NCBI GenBank assembly: GCA_900554415.1 | Contig: USGU01000001.1 | Coordinates: 1 to 64,000, forward strand | Direction of reading: 5' to 3' | DNA from: an uncultured Lachnospiraceae bacterium | Lineage (GTDB): Bacteria; Bacillota; Clostridia; Lachnospirales; Lachnospiraceae | DNA: 64,000 nucleotides | In this document: in pieces, positions 51,561 through 59,728 of the stretch | How positions within the stretch are numbered: the first letter of the stretch is position 1 | Layout: the number at the start of each line of letters is the position of its first letter | Notes under the pieces: generated by a model | Told to the model about the DNA's origin: nothing | The model's input: only the letters and a program-made list of their open reading frames with translations | The model's database searches: none | Program-made: the position numbers and the translations under genes

Positions 51561-53445
51561 GGGCTGTCGCACTAAGTAATTAGTGTGCAGCCTCTTTTCT
51601 ATGCAAAAAATTACAGCCAGGCTTCGAAAAGTCTGGCTGTTGGTGTAAAATATAAGTATGCAAACCCCTATATTATTACACAAGAATTATACTTTGAATG
51701 AGGAAGGATATCAACTAAAACTTCCTTTAAACTTAGAAACAATTATTCCAGTAGATGATTCTGTGCGGTTGCTGAGTCAGTTTGTGGAGGCTATGGATTT
51801 AACGGACTTATATTCTACTTATGAAAGAATAAATACAGTATCGCCAAGAATGCTCTTGAAGATTGTTTTATATTCCTATATGAATGGTGATTATTCCTCT
51901 CGCTCTATGGAATTGAACTGTAAGCGAGATATTAATTTCATGTATCTTTTAGAGGGAAAACCAGTTCCTGACCATGCCACTTTTGCCCGTTTCCGCAGTA
52001 TTCATTTTGCTCCGTGTGCGAAACGAATTCTCGCTGAAATGTCTAATCTCCTTTACGAACTTGGAGAAATTTCGGGAGAAACGATTTTTATAGACGGTAC
52101 AAAAATCGAAGCCTGCGCCAATAAATATACATTTGTATGGAAAAAGGCGGTAACCAAAAATCAGGCGAAGTTGCTGATTAAAACCGCCGATCTTATTGCA
52201 GAATGTGAGCACCTTTACGGTATTCGGATTGTTCACGGTGATATTGTTAAAATGAAACATGTAAAGCAGTTACGTAAAAAGCTGTACGCATTAAAACAAG
52301 AAGAAAACATTGTATTTGTACATGGTATTGGGAAACGAAAAACTCAGTTGCAAAAGACTATCGAAACATTAGAAGACTATCTGGAGCGTTTAAAAGGATA
52401 TACAAAAAAACTGCATATTTGTGGAAAAAGGAACAGTTATTCTAAAACAGATCCGGATGCAACCTTTATGCGGATGAAAGAAGATGCAATGGGAAATGGA
52501 CAGTTAAAGCCAGCATTTAATTTACAGCATGGAGTTGATTCTGAATACATTGTATGGCTGACAATCGGACCTCAGCCTACAGATACTACCACCTTAATTC
52601 CCTTCTTAAAGGAAACAGAAGAATATCTGGCGTTCAAGTATCAAAAAATCATTGCAGATGCCGGATATGAAAGCGAAGAGAATTACGTGTTCTTAGATAC
52701 AAATCAACAACTGGCATTTATTAAACCATCGAATTATGAAATATCAAAAAAGAGAAAATATAAAAATGACATCGGTCGTATAGAAAATATGGATTACGAT
52801 GAAGAAAATGACTCTTATATTTGTAAAAATGGGAAACAGCTGTCCTTTACACATCTCCGGCGTTCTAAATCAAAAACCGGATATGTCAGTGTAAAAAACA
52901 TTTATCAATGTAAGGAATGTAAAGATTGTCCTTACAAGAAAGAGTGTATCAAAGGGAACAACTGTAAAACACCAATAGAAGAACGAAACAAAGTGCTTTC
53001 TGTGGCAAAAACATTTTTGAAATATCGAGAGGAGGATTTGGAACGGATTCTCTCTGACGAAGGAATTCTTCTTAGAATAAACAGAAGCATCCAGGCAGAA
53101 GGATCTTTTGGTGAACTGAAACATGATATGCAGTTTCGCAGATATTTGAGTCGCGGCACATCGAATGTTCTTGCTGAAAGTATTTTGCTGGCAATGGCAA
53201 AAAATGTAAATAAACTTCATAATAAAATCCAAAAAGGAAAAATGGGAAGACATTTATTTCCTTTGAAGAGTGCATAAATTTAGAAAATCCAAAAATTTTT
53301 TCAAATCCAGTTTTGGATTGTATTAAAGTACGGCTTTTTTACGAAAAAGTTATCGTTTCAATAGAAACAGAGCAATTATATAGAGAAAATCAGAAAAAAG
53401 GAAGCTGCCGCTTCACGATTTAGAAATCGTTAAAGCGACAGCCCC
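51561..53445 (+). mobile_element. IS1182-family insertion sequence
   Basis: The ends carry inverted repeats GGGCTGTCGCACTAA (left) and GGGGCTGTCGCTTTAA (right, read inward). Both ends can fold: the left IR is part of a hairpin GAGGGCTG..CAGCCTC, and the right IR is part of a long hairpin with an inner ACGATTT/AAATCGT stem, which would shield the transposase from outside transcription. A second hairpin (CAGCCAG/CTGGCTG) precedes the transposase. The target-site duplication is not evident. Confidence 0.8.
51658..53277 (+). CDS. IS1182 family transposase
   Basis: DDE transposase of 539 residues, apparently intact. The N-terminal DUF772-type domain (SPRMLLKIVLYSYMNGDYSS, PDHATFARFR) is followed by IDGTKIEACANKYTF with the first Asp, then DAGYESEENY with the second, and the Cys-rich YQCKECKDCPYKKEC near the end, with the closing Glu in QAEGSFGELKHDMQFRRY. 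A hairpin precedes the start and another follows. It appears active in principle. Confidence 0.93.
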   Translation: MQTPILLHKNYTLNEEGYQLKLPLNLETIIPVDDSVRLLSQFVEAMDLTDLYSTYERINTVSPRMLLKIVLYSYMNGDYSSRSMELNCKRDINFMYLLEGKPVPDHATFARFRSIHFAPCAKRILAEMSNLLYELGEISGETIFIDGTKIEACANKYTFVWKKAVTKNQAKLLIKTADLIAECEHLYGIRIVHGDIVKMKHVKQLRKKLYALKQEENIVFVHGIGKRKTQLQKTIETLEDYLERLKGYTKKLHICGKRNSYSKTDPDATFMRMKEDAMGNGQLKPAFNLQHGVDSEYIVWLTIGPQPTDTTTLIPFLKETEEYLAFKYQKIIADAGYESEENYVFLDTNQQLAFIKPSNYEISKKRKYKNDIGRIENMDYDEENDSYICKNGKQLSFTHLRRSKSKTGYVSVKNIYQCKECKDCPYKKECIKGNNCKTPIEERNKVLSVAKTFLKYREEDLERILSDEGILLRINRSIQAEGSFGELKHDMQFRRYLSRGTSNVLAESILLAMAKNVNKLHNKIQKGKMGRHLFPLKSA

Positions 53446-53450
53446 TTTCT
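53404..53450 (+). terminator. terminator-like hairpin at the right IS end
   Basis: GCTG-CGCTT and ACGATTT arms pair with AAATCGT and AAGCG-CAGC across a two-base loop, followed by CCCTTTCTT. It includes the right inverted repeat. Confidence 0.65.
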
Positions 53451-53552
53451 TGTAGTAACATCTATGTAACAAACGGAGATTTGTCTTAAGCGAACAAAGC
53501 TAGCGTCACTGCTCCGTGCGTTACCCTGATAGCTGGGTCTTGTGAGTGGTAG

Positions 53553-53951
53553 ATGTTCGTCTTGATTATGGCACTTGCGCTTCCAGAAGCAGACTTTCTG
53601 GAATCTGCTAAAACCTATCGAGAGAAGAAGGCAAAGCCTGTGATTGGAAAATTGAAGGAATTACTATATAGCTTGTATCTGGCATATATCAAAATTCGTG
53701 AAGAAGTTGATAGAGTTCAGTATAAATATAACAGATTAGAGAGTTCAAACAAAATGTTAGCTATGCAGAATCAGGAGCAGATAGAGGTAATCGACAGTCT
53801 TAAAGAAGAAAATCAGGATTATTACCGATTGAAACGAGCAGTTGGCGAGAATAAGGCGGATATGCTTGTTCAAGCAGAGAGAAATCGGGAGATAGAAGAA
53901 TATGAAATAAGAAAGGCACTAAAAAAGAGATATGACAAAGGTGCAAGATAA
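53553..53951 (+). pseudogene. probable Mob/Pre-type relaxase C-terminal fragment
   Basis: A 132-codon frame whose product is nearly all coiled coil (KIREEVDRVQYKYNRLESSN, NQEQIEVIDSLKEEN) followed by YYRLKRAVGENKADMLV and a basic end. This resembles the C-terminal part of plasmid mobilisation (MobV/Pre) proteins. The catalytic N-terminal half is missing and no ribosome binding site precedes the ATG. It suggests past recombination between the phage and a mobilisable plasmid. The assignment is by style, not by a catalytic motif. Confidence 0.4.
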
Positions 53952-54577
53952 GGAGGGTACGAATAGATAGAAGGTATGGAATGTTGCGTAAAATATATTT
54001 AAAGGAAAATAAGTCCGCCAACTATCAGTTTATGCTGTTACCGGGAATATTGAGGAAGGTGTATAAAGAAGCCAGGGTAGGGGCTGATGAATAATATTCT
54101 GAAATACGTGGAGGAGATAATGTTAAGCGAAATGATGTATGCGTAGAAAGCAGAATTTATGTTACGAATAAAATAAGAATTTGAAACTAAAATTTTCTGA
54201 TAAATAATGAAACTAATTTGATATTTGAAAGTAAGAAGTGTATAATCAAGATAAGTAGGAGCAGAGGCGGCATACCACTATAGGCAGGCTGGACGAAGGG
54301 ATTTAGATTCCGGTTAATAGTAGGATAATCCTGTTAGACATGAGAGGTTAGCAGGTATAGGGAAGAAGGGAACACAGATTCGTCTTCAAAAAAGGATGAC
54401 ATTTTATTTCGTGTACCTTTCTGACTGGAAAACGAAGTGGATCGCAACTGAAATGACACAGATTCCATCTAGTATGAATGCTTATCATTGCTTACAATTT
54501 TGTGAATTATTGTACAAACAGCTAAAATAGAGGCTTTTTGTGCAAAATAAATAAGAAAGTAGAGAGAGGAAACAGGT
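53952..54577. other. 626-bp region without a recognised gene
   Basis: Holds two open stretches that look like gene remnants. One (53981-54094) reads LRKIYLKENKSANYQFMLL and onward to GADE. The other, open from about 54331 to 54530, ends KWIATEMTQIPSSMNAYHCL then QFCELLYKQLK. Neither has a plausible start or a family I know. The second lies 48 bp before the MFS gene. Together with the Mob-like fragment they suggest decayed plasmid DNA. Confidence 0.4.
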
Positions 54578-55837
54578 ATGAACAAACATGAGTTGTATCA
54601 TAACCACAATTACGTTTATCTGCTGATTTCTAATATTATTAATCGATGTGGTGATTCATTAGATACAATACTTTTTACATGGTTGGTATATCTACTTACA
54701 AATAGTGCAGGGTGGTCTGCGATTATTTTTGGTATTAATCAAGCTACTTCTGTAATTATTCAACCATTTATAGGTCCATTAGTCGAGAATATGAATAAAA
54801 AGAAAGTGTTAGTACTTTCAGATATAGCTCGAGTTCTGTTAGTTTTGTATATATTATATGTATATACACAAAACATGCTTTCACCATTAATATTGGTTTT
54901 TATGACAATATCCATTTCATTAATAGAAGCATTTCATATGCCAGCAGGGGTAGCAGTTATTCAGCATGTACTTCCTAATGAACATTATGATAAAGGTGTA
55001 AGTGTCAATGTGTCTTGTACCAAAATAGCAGTATTAGTTGGAACTGGCTTGTCAGGTATAGTGATTAGTTCATTTGGAATAGGTATTTCTTTAGCGATAG
55101 ATGCTTTGATATTTTTAATATCAGCGTTGCTTATAGTAAAAATTGAATTTTTTGTTCAAGAAGAAAAGAAGACAAACCGAATAATTGGCAGAGAATATTT
55201 AATTTCGCTTAGAGATGGATTTAGTTATGTATTTGACCATAAGAAGCTATTAAAACTATGTTTTTTATGTATTCTAATTAATTCAGCAGTGGTTCCATTT
55301 GATGCACTGCTCGCCCCGATTGCAAGAGAAATGTTTAATGGAGATGCCAAAATTGTTTCATTACTAAGTGTAAGCGTAACTATTGGTACTATTTTGGGAT
55401 CATTGACTTTTGCAAAAATGAAAGAGGAGAAAAAAAATAATACACTTGTTACATTTTGTGGAATTGTTTTAGGTGTATACTATGTTTTTATTGCATTTGT
55501 TTCAATATATATTGCAAATCCTATAACTCAAAAATTACTGTTGCTAATCGGTTCGATAATAATTGGTGCAGCATTGGGATTAATGATTACTTATGTACAA
55601 GTGAAATTTGTAAAAGAAGTTACTAAAGAATATATAGGACGTGTTTCTGCAATTCGATTTTCACTTACATACGCATGCGCGCCAGTGGTATCTTTTGTGA
55701 TTAGTATTATATACAAAGTTACTGTTGTTGATACAAGTTCACTTTTTGTGGGATTTGGTATTGTAATAATAATTCTTTTTCTTTTGGCAAACAAGATTAC
55801 GTTTTCTCCTTTGAAGAAAGGCGATAAAAGTTATTAG
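54578..55837 (+). CDS. MFS transporter (macrolide-efflux-like MFS_3 type)
   Basis: Major facilitator of 419 residues with twelve hydrophobic segments. The opening LLISNIINRCGDSLDTILFTWLVY and loop QPFIGPLVENMNKKKVLVLSDIARVLL are typical of the Mef-like/EntS branch that exports drugs or siderophores. The gene is clearly more AT-rich than the host genes. GAGAGGAAACAGG precedes the start. It is cargo within the phage element; the substrate cannot be told, and resistance to macrolides is only a possibility. Confidence 0.85.
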   Translation: MNKHELYHNHNYVYLLISNIINRCGDSLDTILFTWLVYLLTNSAGWSAIIFGINQATSVIIQPFIGPLVENMNKKKVLVLSDIARVLLVLYILYVYTQNMLSPLILVFMTISISLIEAFHMPAGVAVIQHVLPNEHYDKGVSVNVSCTKIAVLVGTGLSGIVISSFGIGISLAIDALIFLISALLIVKIEFFVQEEKKTNRIIGREYLISLRDGFSYVFDHKKLLKLCFLCILINSAVVPFDALLAPIAREMFNGDAKIVSLLSVSVTIGTILGSLTFAKMKEEKKNNTLVTFCGIVLGVYYVFIAFVSIYIANPITQKLLLLIGSIIIGAALGLMITYVQVKFVKEVTKEYIGRVSAIRFSLTYACAPVVSFVISIIYKVTVVDTSSLFVGFGIVIIILFLLANKITFSPLKKGDKSY

Positions 55838-56058
55838 AAATTATTTATATGAAAGACTGGCTACTTTTTGGCTATAAATTAAAGCTGATAGAGAAGAATA
55901 TAAACAGCAGAAGAGAAGCTTTTTGACTGAGGCTTCCGGTGCCAAAACGGTGCCGAGAAATCAGGCAAATAAAAATAAATAGTACAAATCAGTCGTTTTT
56001 CACTGTATTTTGGAGAGAAAACCATAAAAAATATGAGGTAAAATGATATTAAAGTATC
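55838..56058. other. junction region between cargo and phage core
   Basis: Contains an open stretch reading KADREEYKQQKRSFLTEASG then AKTVPRNQANKNK (55884-55982), possibly the tail of a lost gene, and the AT-rich leader of the first phage gene. I found no third copy of the 28-bp repeat here. Confidence 0.35.
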
Positions 56059-56259
56059 GTGAAGAATAGCGAAGAAGTTAAAGAAGCTAATGGAGATTTA
56101 GCGGAAACAGAAGAGACTCAAATGGTTGTCCTGCAAAGGATGGATGAGACTTTAACCCATTTGGATTCAGTGGTCCAATATGGTGTTTCGCTTTTGATTA
56201 TCTTTATGCTGGTTTTACTTTTGAACTATGTCTATAAATTTTTCAGAATGTTTTTCTGA
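56059..56259 (+). CDS. small inovirus membrane protein
   Basis: A 66-residue product with an acidic, helical N-terminal half (EEVKEANGDLAETEETQ), then one membrane helix (YGVSLLIIFMLVLLLNYVYKFF). It sits immediately before the coat protein gene, where filamentous phages encode minor coat or assembly proteins. The start is GTG without a good ribosome binding site; an internal ATG giving 45 residues (MVVLQRMDETL) is a real alternative. Confidence 0.6.
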   Translation: MKNSEEVKEANGDLAETEETQMVVLQRMDETLTHLDSVVQYGVSLLIIFMLVLLLNYVYKFFRMFF

Positions 56260-56277
56260 TAGAAAGGGGGCTAATTT

Positions 56278-56457
56278 ATGGGACTTTTAGCAACGGAAAC
56301 CGCTTCTGGTTTAAGTAAAATTGTTACTGCTGAAATGCTTAATGGTGTACTTACTGAAATTACAAGTTTGTTACCTGTTTGTATTCCAGTCATGGTTGGC
56401 TCTATTGCAATCCGTAAAGGTATTGGATTCGTACGCGATATTCTCCATTCTGCATAA
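56278..56457 (+). CDS. inovirus major coat protein (G8P-like)
   Basis: A 59-residue protein with the layout of filamentous-phage coat protein: a short amphipathic N-terminus (LLATETASGLSKIVTAEML), a single central membrane helix (LLPVCIPVMVGSIAI), then a basic C-terminus (RKGIGFVRDILHSA) that would face the DNA. No classical signal peptide is seen. AAAGGGGGC is 8 nt before the ATG. The strong terminator right after it is typical, as the coat gene is expressed most. Confidence 0.75.
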   Translation: MGLLATETASGLSKIVTAEMLNGVLTEITSLLPVCIPVMVGSIAIRKGIGFVRDILHSA

Positions 56458-56477
56458 GGATAGAATGATTGTCGCAT

Positions 56478-56510
56478 GGGGATAGGCTTTCGCTTATCCC
56501 TTTTTATTTT
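56478..56510 (+). terminator. terminator after the major coat protein gene
   Basis: GGGATA-GC/GC-TATCCC stem with a short loop, followed by TTTTTATTTT. Confidence 0.8.
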
Positions 56511-56529
56511 GGTCTGAAAAGGTGGTTTT

Positions 56530-56994
56530 ATGAAATATGTGAAAAGGATTTTATGTATATTATTAGCTTCATTGCTTTTGTTTATGAGTCCATTGTCAGA
56601 TTATCTTGATACAAGTGGAATGAAGAAAACAGAAGCAATGGGGACGCTTACTGCTGGCTCTGTGTTGGAGCTGGTGCTTGCTGGGTATGGTGTTACTGTG
56701 GCAAGCGGTGCGCTTGATTCTCTGTCTGATTCGTTTGGAGATTGGTTAAACAGTAGCGGTAGTTCTGAATCAGTGGAGCAGTGGAAGAATATAGCCAATA
56801 AAGCTACTTTTGCGCTACCTTTGGATTTAATTTCAGATGTTGGTACGTGGATAGGTAGTAAATTTAGTTCATTGACTAGCGGAAAGGTAGGTAGTGTGGA
56901 TTGTGCCACTTATGCTTCTGGTGGAGCGTTTCCAACTGCTTATTCGAAGCTTGTTTTTGATTATATTTTGTTGATTATATTTTGGATGAAATAA
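56530..56994 (+). CDS. adsorption protein (G3P-like), N-terminal part, out of frame
   Basis: Encodes a signal peptide (MKYVKRILCILLASLLLFMSPL) and the start of a secreted domain (GTLTAGSVLELVLAGYGVTV, then SDSFGDWLNSSGSSESVEQW). The frame closes after VFDYILLIIFWMK. A 14-bp tandem duplication at its end shifts the frame; removing one copy continues the protein as VFDYILDEIITSSNYVVF into the next reading frame and gives one 638-residue protein. AAAAGGTGG precedes the ATG. The N-terminus is normally what binds the host receptor. Confidence 0.75.
   Translation: MKYVKRILCILLASLLLFMSPLSDYLDTSGMKKTEAMGTLTAGSVLELVLAGYGVTVASGALDSLSDSFGDWLNSSGSSESVEQWKNIANKATFALPLDLISDVGTWIGSKFSSLTSGKVGSVDCATYASGGAFPTAYSKLVFDYILLIIFWMK
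56957..56984 (+). repeat. 14-bp tandem duplication in the adsorption gene
   Basis: TTGATTATATTTTG is present twice head to tail. Fourteen is not a multiple of three, so the second copy moves the downstream coding sequence out of frame. Confidence 0.92.
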
Positions 56995-58460
56995 TCACAT
57001 CTTCTAATTATGTTGTTTTTGCTAAATCTGGCGAAACTGATGGTACTTGTTTTTATAAAAATTTAGATGCTGGTGTTCAATATGGTATTGCTGTTCTTAC
57101 TGATACTGACGGAGATAGCGAGTCATGTATTTTTTTTGTTTCTGCTGATGGTTCAATTAATTCTGTACGTCGTGATGGTGGATTTTATTTTAATGGTTTA
57201 CAGTATCGTTATATTTCATCTTCGGGCAGTTGGTACCCTTTTGATATTACTGCTTGTGCGTACCGTTCTACTATTCCTATTTATCATTTGCCGACATCTA
57301 AAAATTATTTTGTTTTGCCGTCTAATTTAAAGACTTTAACTGCGTTAGCTACTTCTAGCATATCGGGCGGTAAGACTTATAGTAATGCTTTAACATCCTA
57401 TGGAAATTATGCTACTGGTAATATTGGGAGCCTTGCTGGCCTTGTTGTTACTCCAAGCGTTGTTTCTTCTGTGATGGCAAAAGTTAATAGTGCACTTGAC
57501 GCTAATAAGCAATGGACTGGTACAACTGATTTCACATGGACTGATACTGTTGCACAAGCGGTAGCGGACGCTTACGCAAAGGGCATTGCTGATGCTAAAG
57601 CAAATGCTACTGATAAGCCATCTACAGGTGGCGAAAATACAGGTATTTTGGACTGGCTTTCTAAAATATTAGACGCAATATTAAGCGTTCCTGCGTCTAT
57701 TTTTAGTAAATTTGATTCTACTCTTGTAACTGGTTTTGGACTTGTGTCGGATGTATTCAACGCTACCACGTCTATTAAGGACTTGATAACTGATATTCCA
57801 GCTACGTTAGTTGATGGCTTTCGGGAGATATTTCCTACGAAAGAAAGTATGCTAACTTTGATTACTGGTGTTCCTGCCAGTGTGGTGCAAGCTATACAAG
57901 AGGTCTTTCCAGTTGCTCAAGATATAAAAGAGTGGATAACTACAGTACCTAAAGATATTGTAGGTGCTCTTTCGGCTGGGGTAGGTGCTCTTTCAGATGG
58001 TCTTGTGTCTGTCAAGGACGCTGTACTTGCTATTCCTAGTGCGGTTGCTGGTACAATTACAGACGTTTTGGAAGCGTTATTTGTTCCCGATTTGTCATTA
58101 GTACAAACGGAACTGGATAACATTGGTAACAGTTTTAAATGGGTCGGAGACTTAAATAGTTTAGTCAATGATATGATGTTGAAATTAGAAGCAGGAGAAC
58201 CGCCTACATTGTATTTAGACTTTACGAAAGCGGAAGATAGTAAATATGTCGGTGCTGGTAAATGCCTTGCTATTAATTTCGGATGGTATGCGAAGTATAA
58301 GCCTACTGGGGATTTAATGTTTAGTGCGTTTCTGTGGGTACTTTATATTTGGTATCTGTTTAAGCGTGTTCCAGATATAATAAGCGGTGCTGGCTTTATT
58401 ACCAGGGATTCCATTAACTTTGATAACAGGATGAACAGAAGAAGAGGGGGCGAAGAATAA
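56982..58460 (+). CDS. adsorption protein (G3P-like), main part
   Basis: The body of the phage tip protein. After a Ser/Thr/Tyr-rich secreted region comes an Ala-rich stretch (AQAVADAYAKGIADAKANATD), then repeated amphipathic helices of the form LSVPASIFSKFDSTLVTGFG and ITGVPASVVQAIQEVFPVAQ. Near the C-terminus is one membrane segment (LMFSAFLWVLYIWYLFKRV), the anchor expected of G3P. Nothing upstream in this frame gives a signal peptide or ribosome binding site; TTG could be a start but is unlikely. It is the continuation of the preceding frame. Confidence 0.75.
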   Translation: MDEIITSSNYVVFAKSGETDGTCFYKNLDAGVQYGIAVLTDTDGDSESCIFFVSADGSINSVRRDGGFYFNGLQYRYISSSGSWYPFDITACAYRSTIPIYHLPTSKNYFVLPSNLKTLTALATSSISGGKTYSNALTSYGNYATGNIGSLAGLVVTPSVVSSVMAKVNSALDANKQWTGTTDFTWTDTVAQAVADAYAKGIADAKANATDKPSTGGENTGILDWLSKILDAILSVPASIFSKFDSTLVTGFGLVSDVFNATTSIKDLITDIPATLVDGFREIFPTKESMLTLITGVPASVVQAIQEVFPVAQDIKEWITTVPKDIVGALSAGVGALSDGLVSVKDAVLAIPSAVAGTITDVLEALFVPDLSLVQTELDNIGNSFKWVGDLNSLVNDMMLKLEAGEPPTLYLDFTKAEDSKYVGAGKCLAINFGWYAKYKPTGDLMFSAFLWVLYIWYLFKRVPDIISGAGFITRDSINFDNRMNRRRGGEE

Positions 58461-58708
58461 TGATTACAAGTAGTATTTTGATGGTTGTATTGAAAATTGT
58501 ATCTCCTTTGGTGTCTTTATTTAAGCCTATTAATGTGTTGGTAAACAGTACATTTATTTCGTATGTGTTCGATGTAGTATCAGGTGTGCTTTATTTTCTT
58601 CCTGTTGGCACGATAAACACGATATTAGGTATAACTTTAGCTACGTGGGTTATACGTGTTATAATTGCGTTTTTACGCGCTCTGTGGGGTATTTTACCGA
58701 TTGTATAA
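58460..58708 (+). CDS. inovirus minor membrane protein (G6P-like)
   Basis: An 82-residue, very hydrophobic protein with two or three membrane segments (SSILMVVLKIVSPLVSLF, VFDVVSGVLYFLPVG, WVIRVIIAFLRALWG). Its place between the adsorption protein and Zot is that of G6P, which caps the virion with G3P. Its ATG overlaps the previous stop (AATAATG), and GAGGGGGCG lies upstream. Confidence 0.7.
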   Translation: MITSSILMVVLKIVSPLVSLFKPINVLVNSTFISYVFDVVSGVLYFLPVGTINTILGITLATWVIRVIIAFLRALWGILPIV

Positions 58709-58726
58709 AAGAAAGGGTGTATTTGT

Positions 58727-59569
58727 ATGATAAAAGCTTTTATTGCTATATTTGCGGGGTTCTGGGATTTGCTTAAATTTCCGCTTCTCTACTTGGGTAT
58801 CCTTGCCCTTGTGTTTTTGGTGCTGTTGGGTATCTTTTTTTCGCAAGAGTGGCTCTCGGGCAGACGTCCAGCGCCTACAAGTGTGCGCTACGTTCAACGT
58901 CCGGGTCTGTTTAAGAGTCTGTTTTATATGACTCCCAGGCAGATGGTAGAAGACTGGTTTTCTAAGCCTGCCGATTTTTTTAATCCGCAAGGACTTATCA
59001 TTTTTACTGGCAGGCAGGGAAGAGGTAAAACAATCGCTATGGCTGAATATATCTTGCACCTTCAAGAGTCTTATCCACTCTGTAAGGTTTTAACAAATTT
59101 TGCTTATCTGTATGAGGATGATGAGTTGAAACATTGGAGACAGCTTACAGACTATAAAAACGATGTGAAAGGGGTTGTAGTTGGTATAGATGAGATGCAG
59201 AATTGGTTCTCCAGTAATCAAAGTAAGAACTTCCCTCCGGAAATGCTGGCAGTTATCACGCAAAATAGGAAAAACAGACGTTTGATACTTGGTACTGCAC
59301 AGAATTTTTATTTGCTGGCAAAGGCTATTCGTTCGCAAGCTACAGAAGTCAGGGAATGTGTAACCTTTTTTGGCTGTCTTACTTTCGTATCTAGGAAAGA
59401 AGCTATTCTTGATGATAAAGGGGATGTGAAAGAGTGGAAGAGAAGAGGCTTTTATTATTTTGTCCATACAAAGAAAATCAGGTCAAGCTATGACACGTAC
59501 AGGGTAATAGACAGCCTTGTGGATAGTGGCTTTAAGGACGAAGTACACATTAACATTGAGCAGCTTTAG
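58727..59569 (+). CDS. Zot/G1P family phage assembly ATPase
   Basis: Membrane ATPase that drives extrusion of filamentous phage. It has an N-terminal membrane helix (residues 19-38), Walker A FTGRQGRGKT (residues 93-102), Walker B GVVVGIDEMQNWF and the arginine-rich VITQNRKNRR-LILGTAQNF region that is typical of zonular-occludens-toxin-type proteins. The length is 280 residues. AGAAAGGGTG precedes the start. In Gram-negative phages the anchor lies near the C-terminus; here it is N-terminal, as expected for some Gram-positive inoviruses. Confidence 0.88.
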   Translation: MIKAFIAIFAGFWDLLKFPLLYLGILALVFLVLLGIFFSQEWLSGRRPAPTSVRYVQRPGLFKSLFYMTPRQMVEDWFSKPADFFNPQGLIIFTGRQGRGKTIAMAEYILHLQESYPLCKVLTNFAYLYEDDELKHWRQLTDYKNDVKGVVVGIDEMQNWFSSNQSKNFPPEMLAVITQNRKNRRLILGTAQNFYLLAKAIRSQATEVRECVTFFGCLTFVSRKEAILDDKGDVKEWKRRGFYYFVHTKKIRSSYDTYRVIDSLVDSGFKDEVHINIEQL

Positions 59570-59609
59570 AACGGCTGTCCCTTGGGACTCCGTTCTAAGC
59601 TGTCAATGT
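59553..59609 (+). other. long hairpin after zot (packaging signal or terminator)
   Basis: ACATTGA, AGCTT, AGAACGG and GTCCC pair in order with GGGAC, CCGTTCT, AAGCT and TCAATGT, giving a stem of over 20 bp with small bulges and a TT loop. No T run follows. Filamentous phages carry such a hairpin as the packaging signal. It includes the zot stop codon. Confidence 0.65.
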
Positions 59610-59643
59610 GGTGGCTCTCCTTAGACGCTGAAAAAGGCGAGGG

Positions 59644-59673
59644 GTGTTGCTCTATACTTGACAATAGCAACAC
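59644..59673 (+). other. candidate rolling-circle origin hairpin
   Basis: Perfect 8-bp stem GTGTTGCT/AGCAACAC with the loop CTATACTTGACAAT. The loop contains CTTGACA, which resembles the CTTG/ATA nick site of pC194-type origins. It lies 55 nt before the rep gene. Confidence 0.55.
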
Positions 59674-59728
59674 TTAAGAGTATTTTTGCAAAAAATCTCT
59701 TTTAAAACTTTAAAATTAGGGTGAAAAA

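Noticed and set aside
54240..54420. Group II intron or structured RNA fragment (purine-rich stretch with GGCGGCATACC and GGCTGGACGAAGGG)
   Set aside because: No domain V hairpin or intron-encoded protein remnant could be found.
55838..56058. A third copy of the 28-bp repeat that would separate cargo from phage core
   Set aside because: Read on both strands; no match longer than a few bases.
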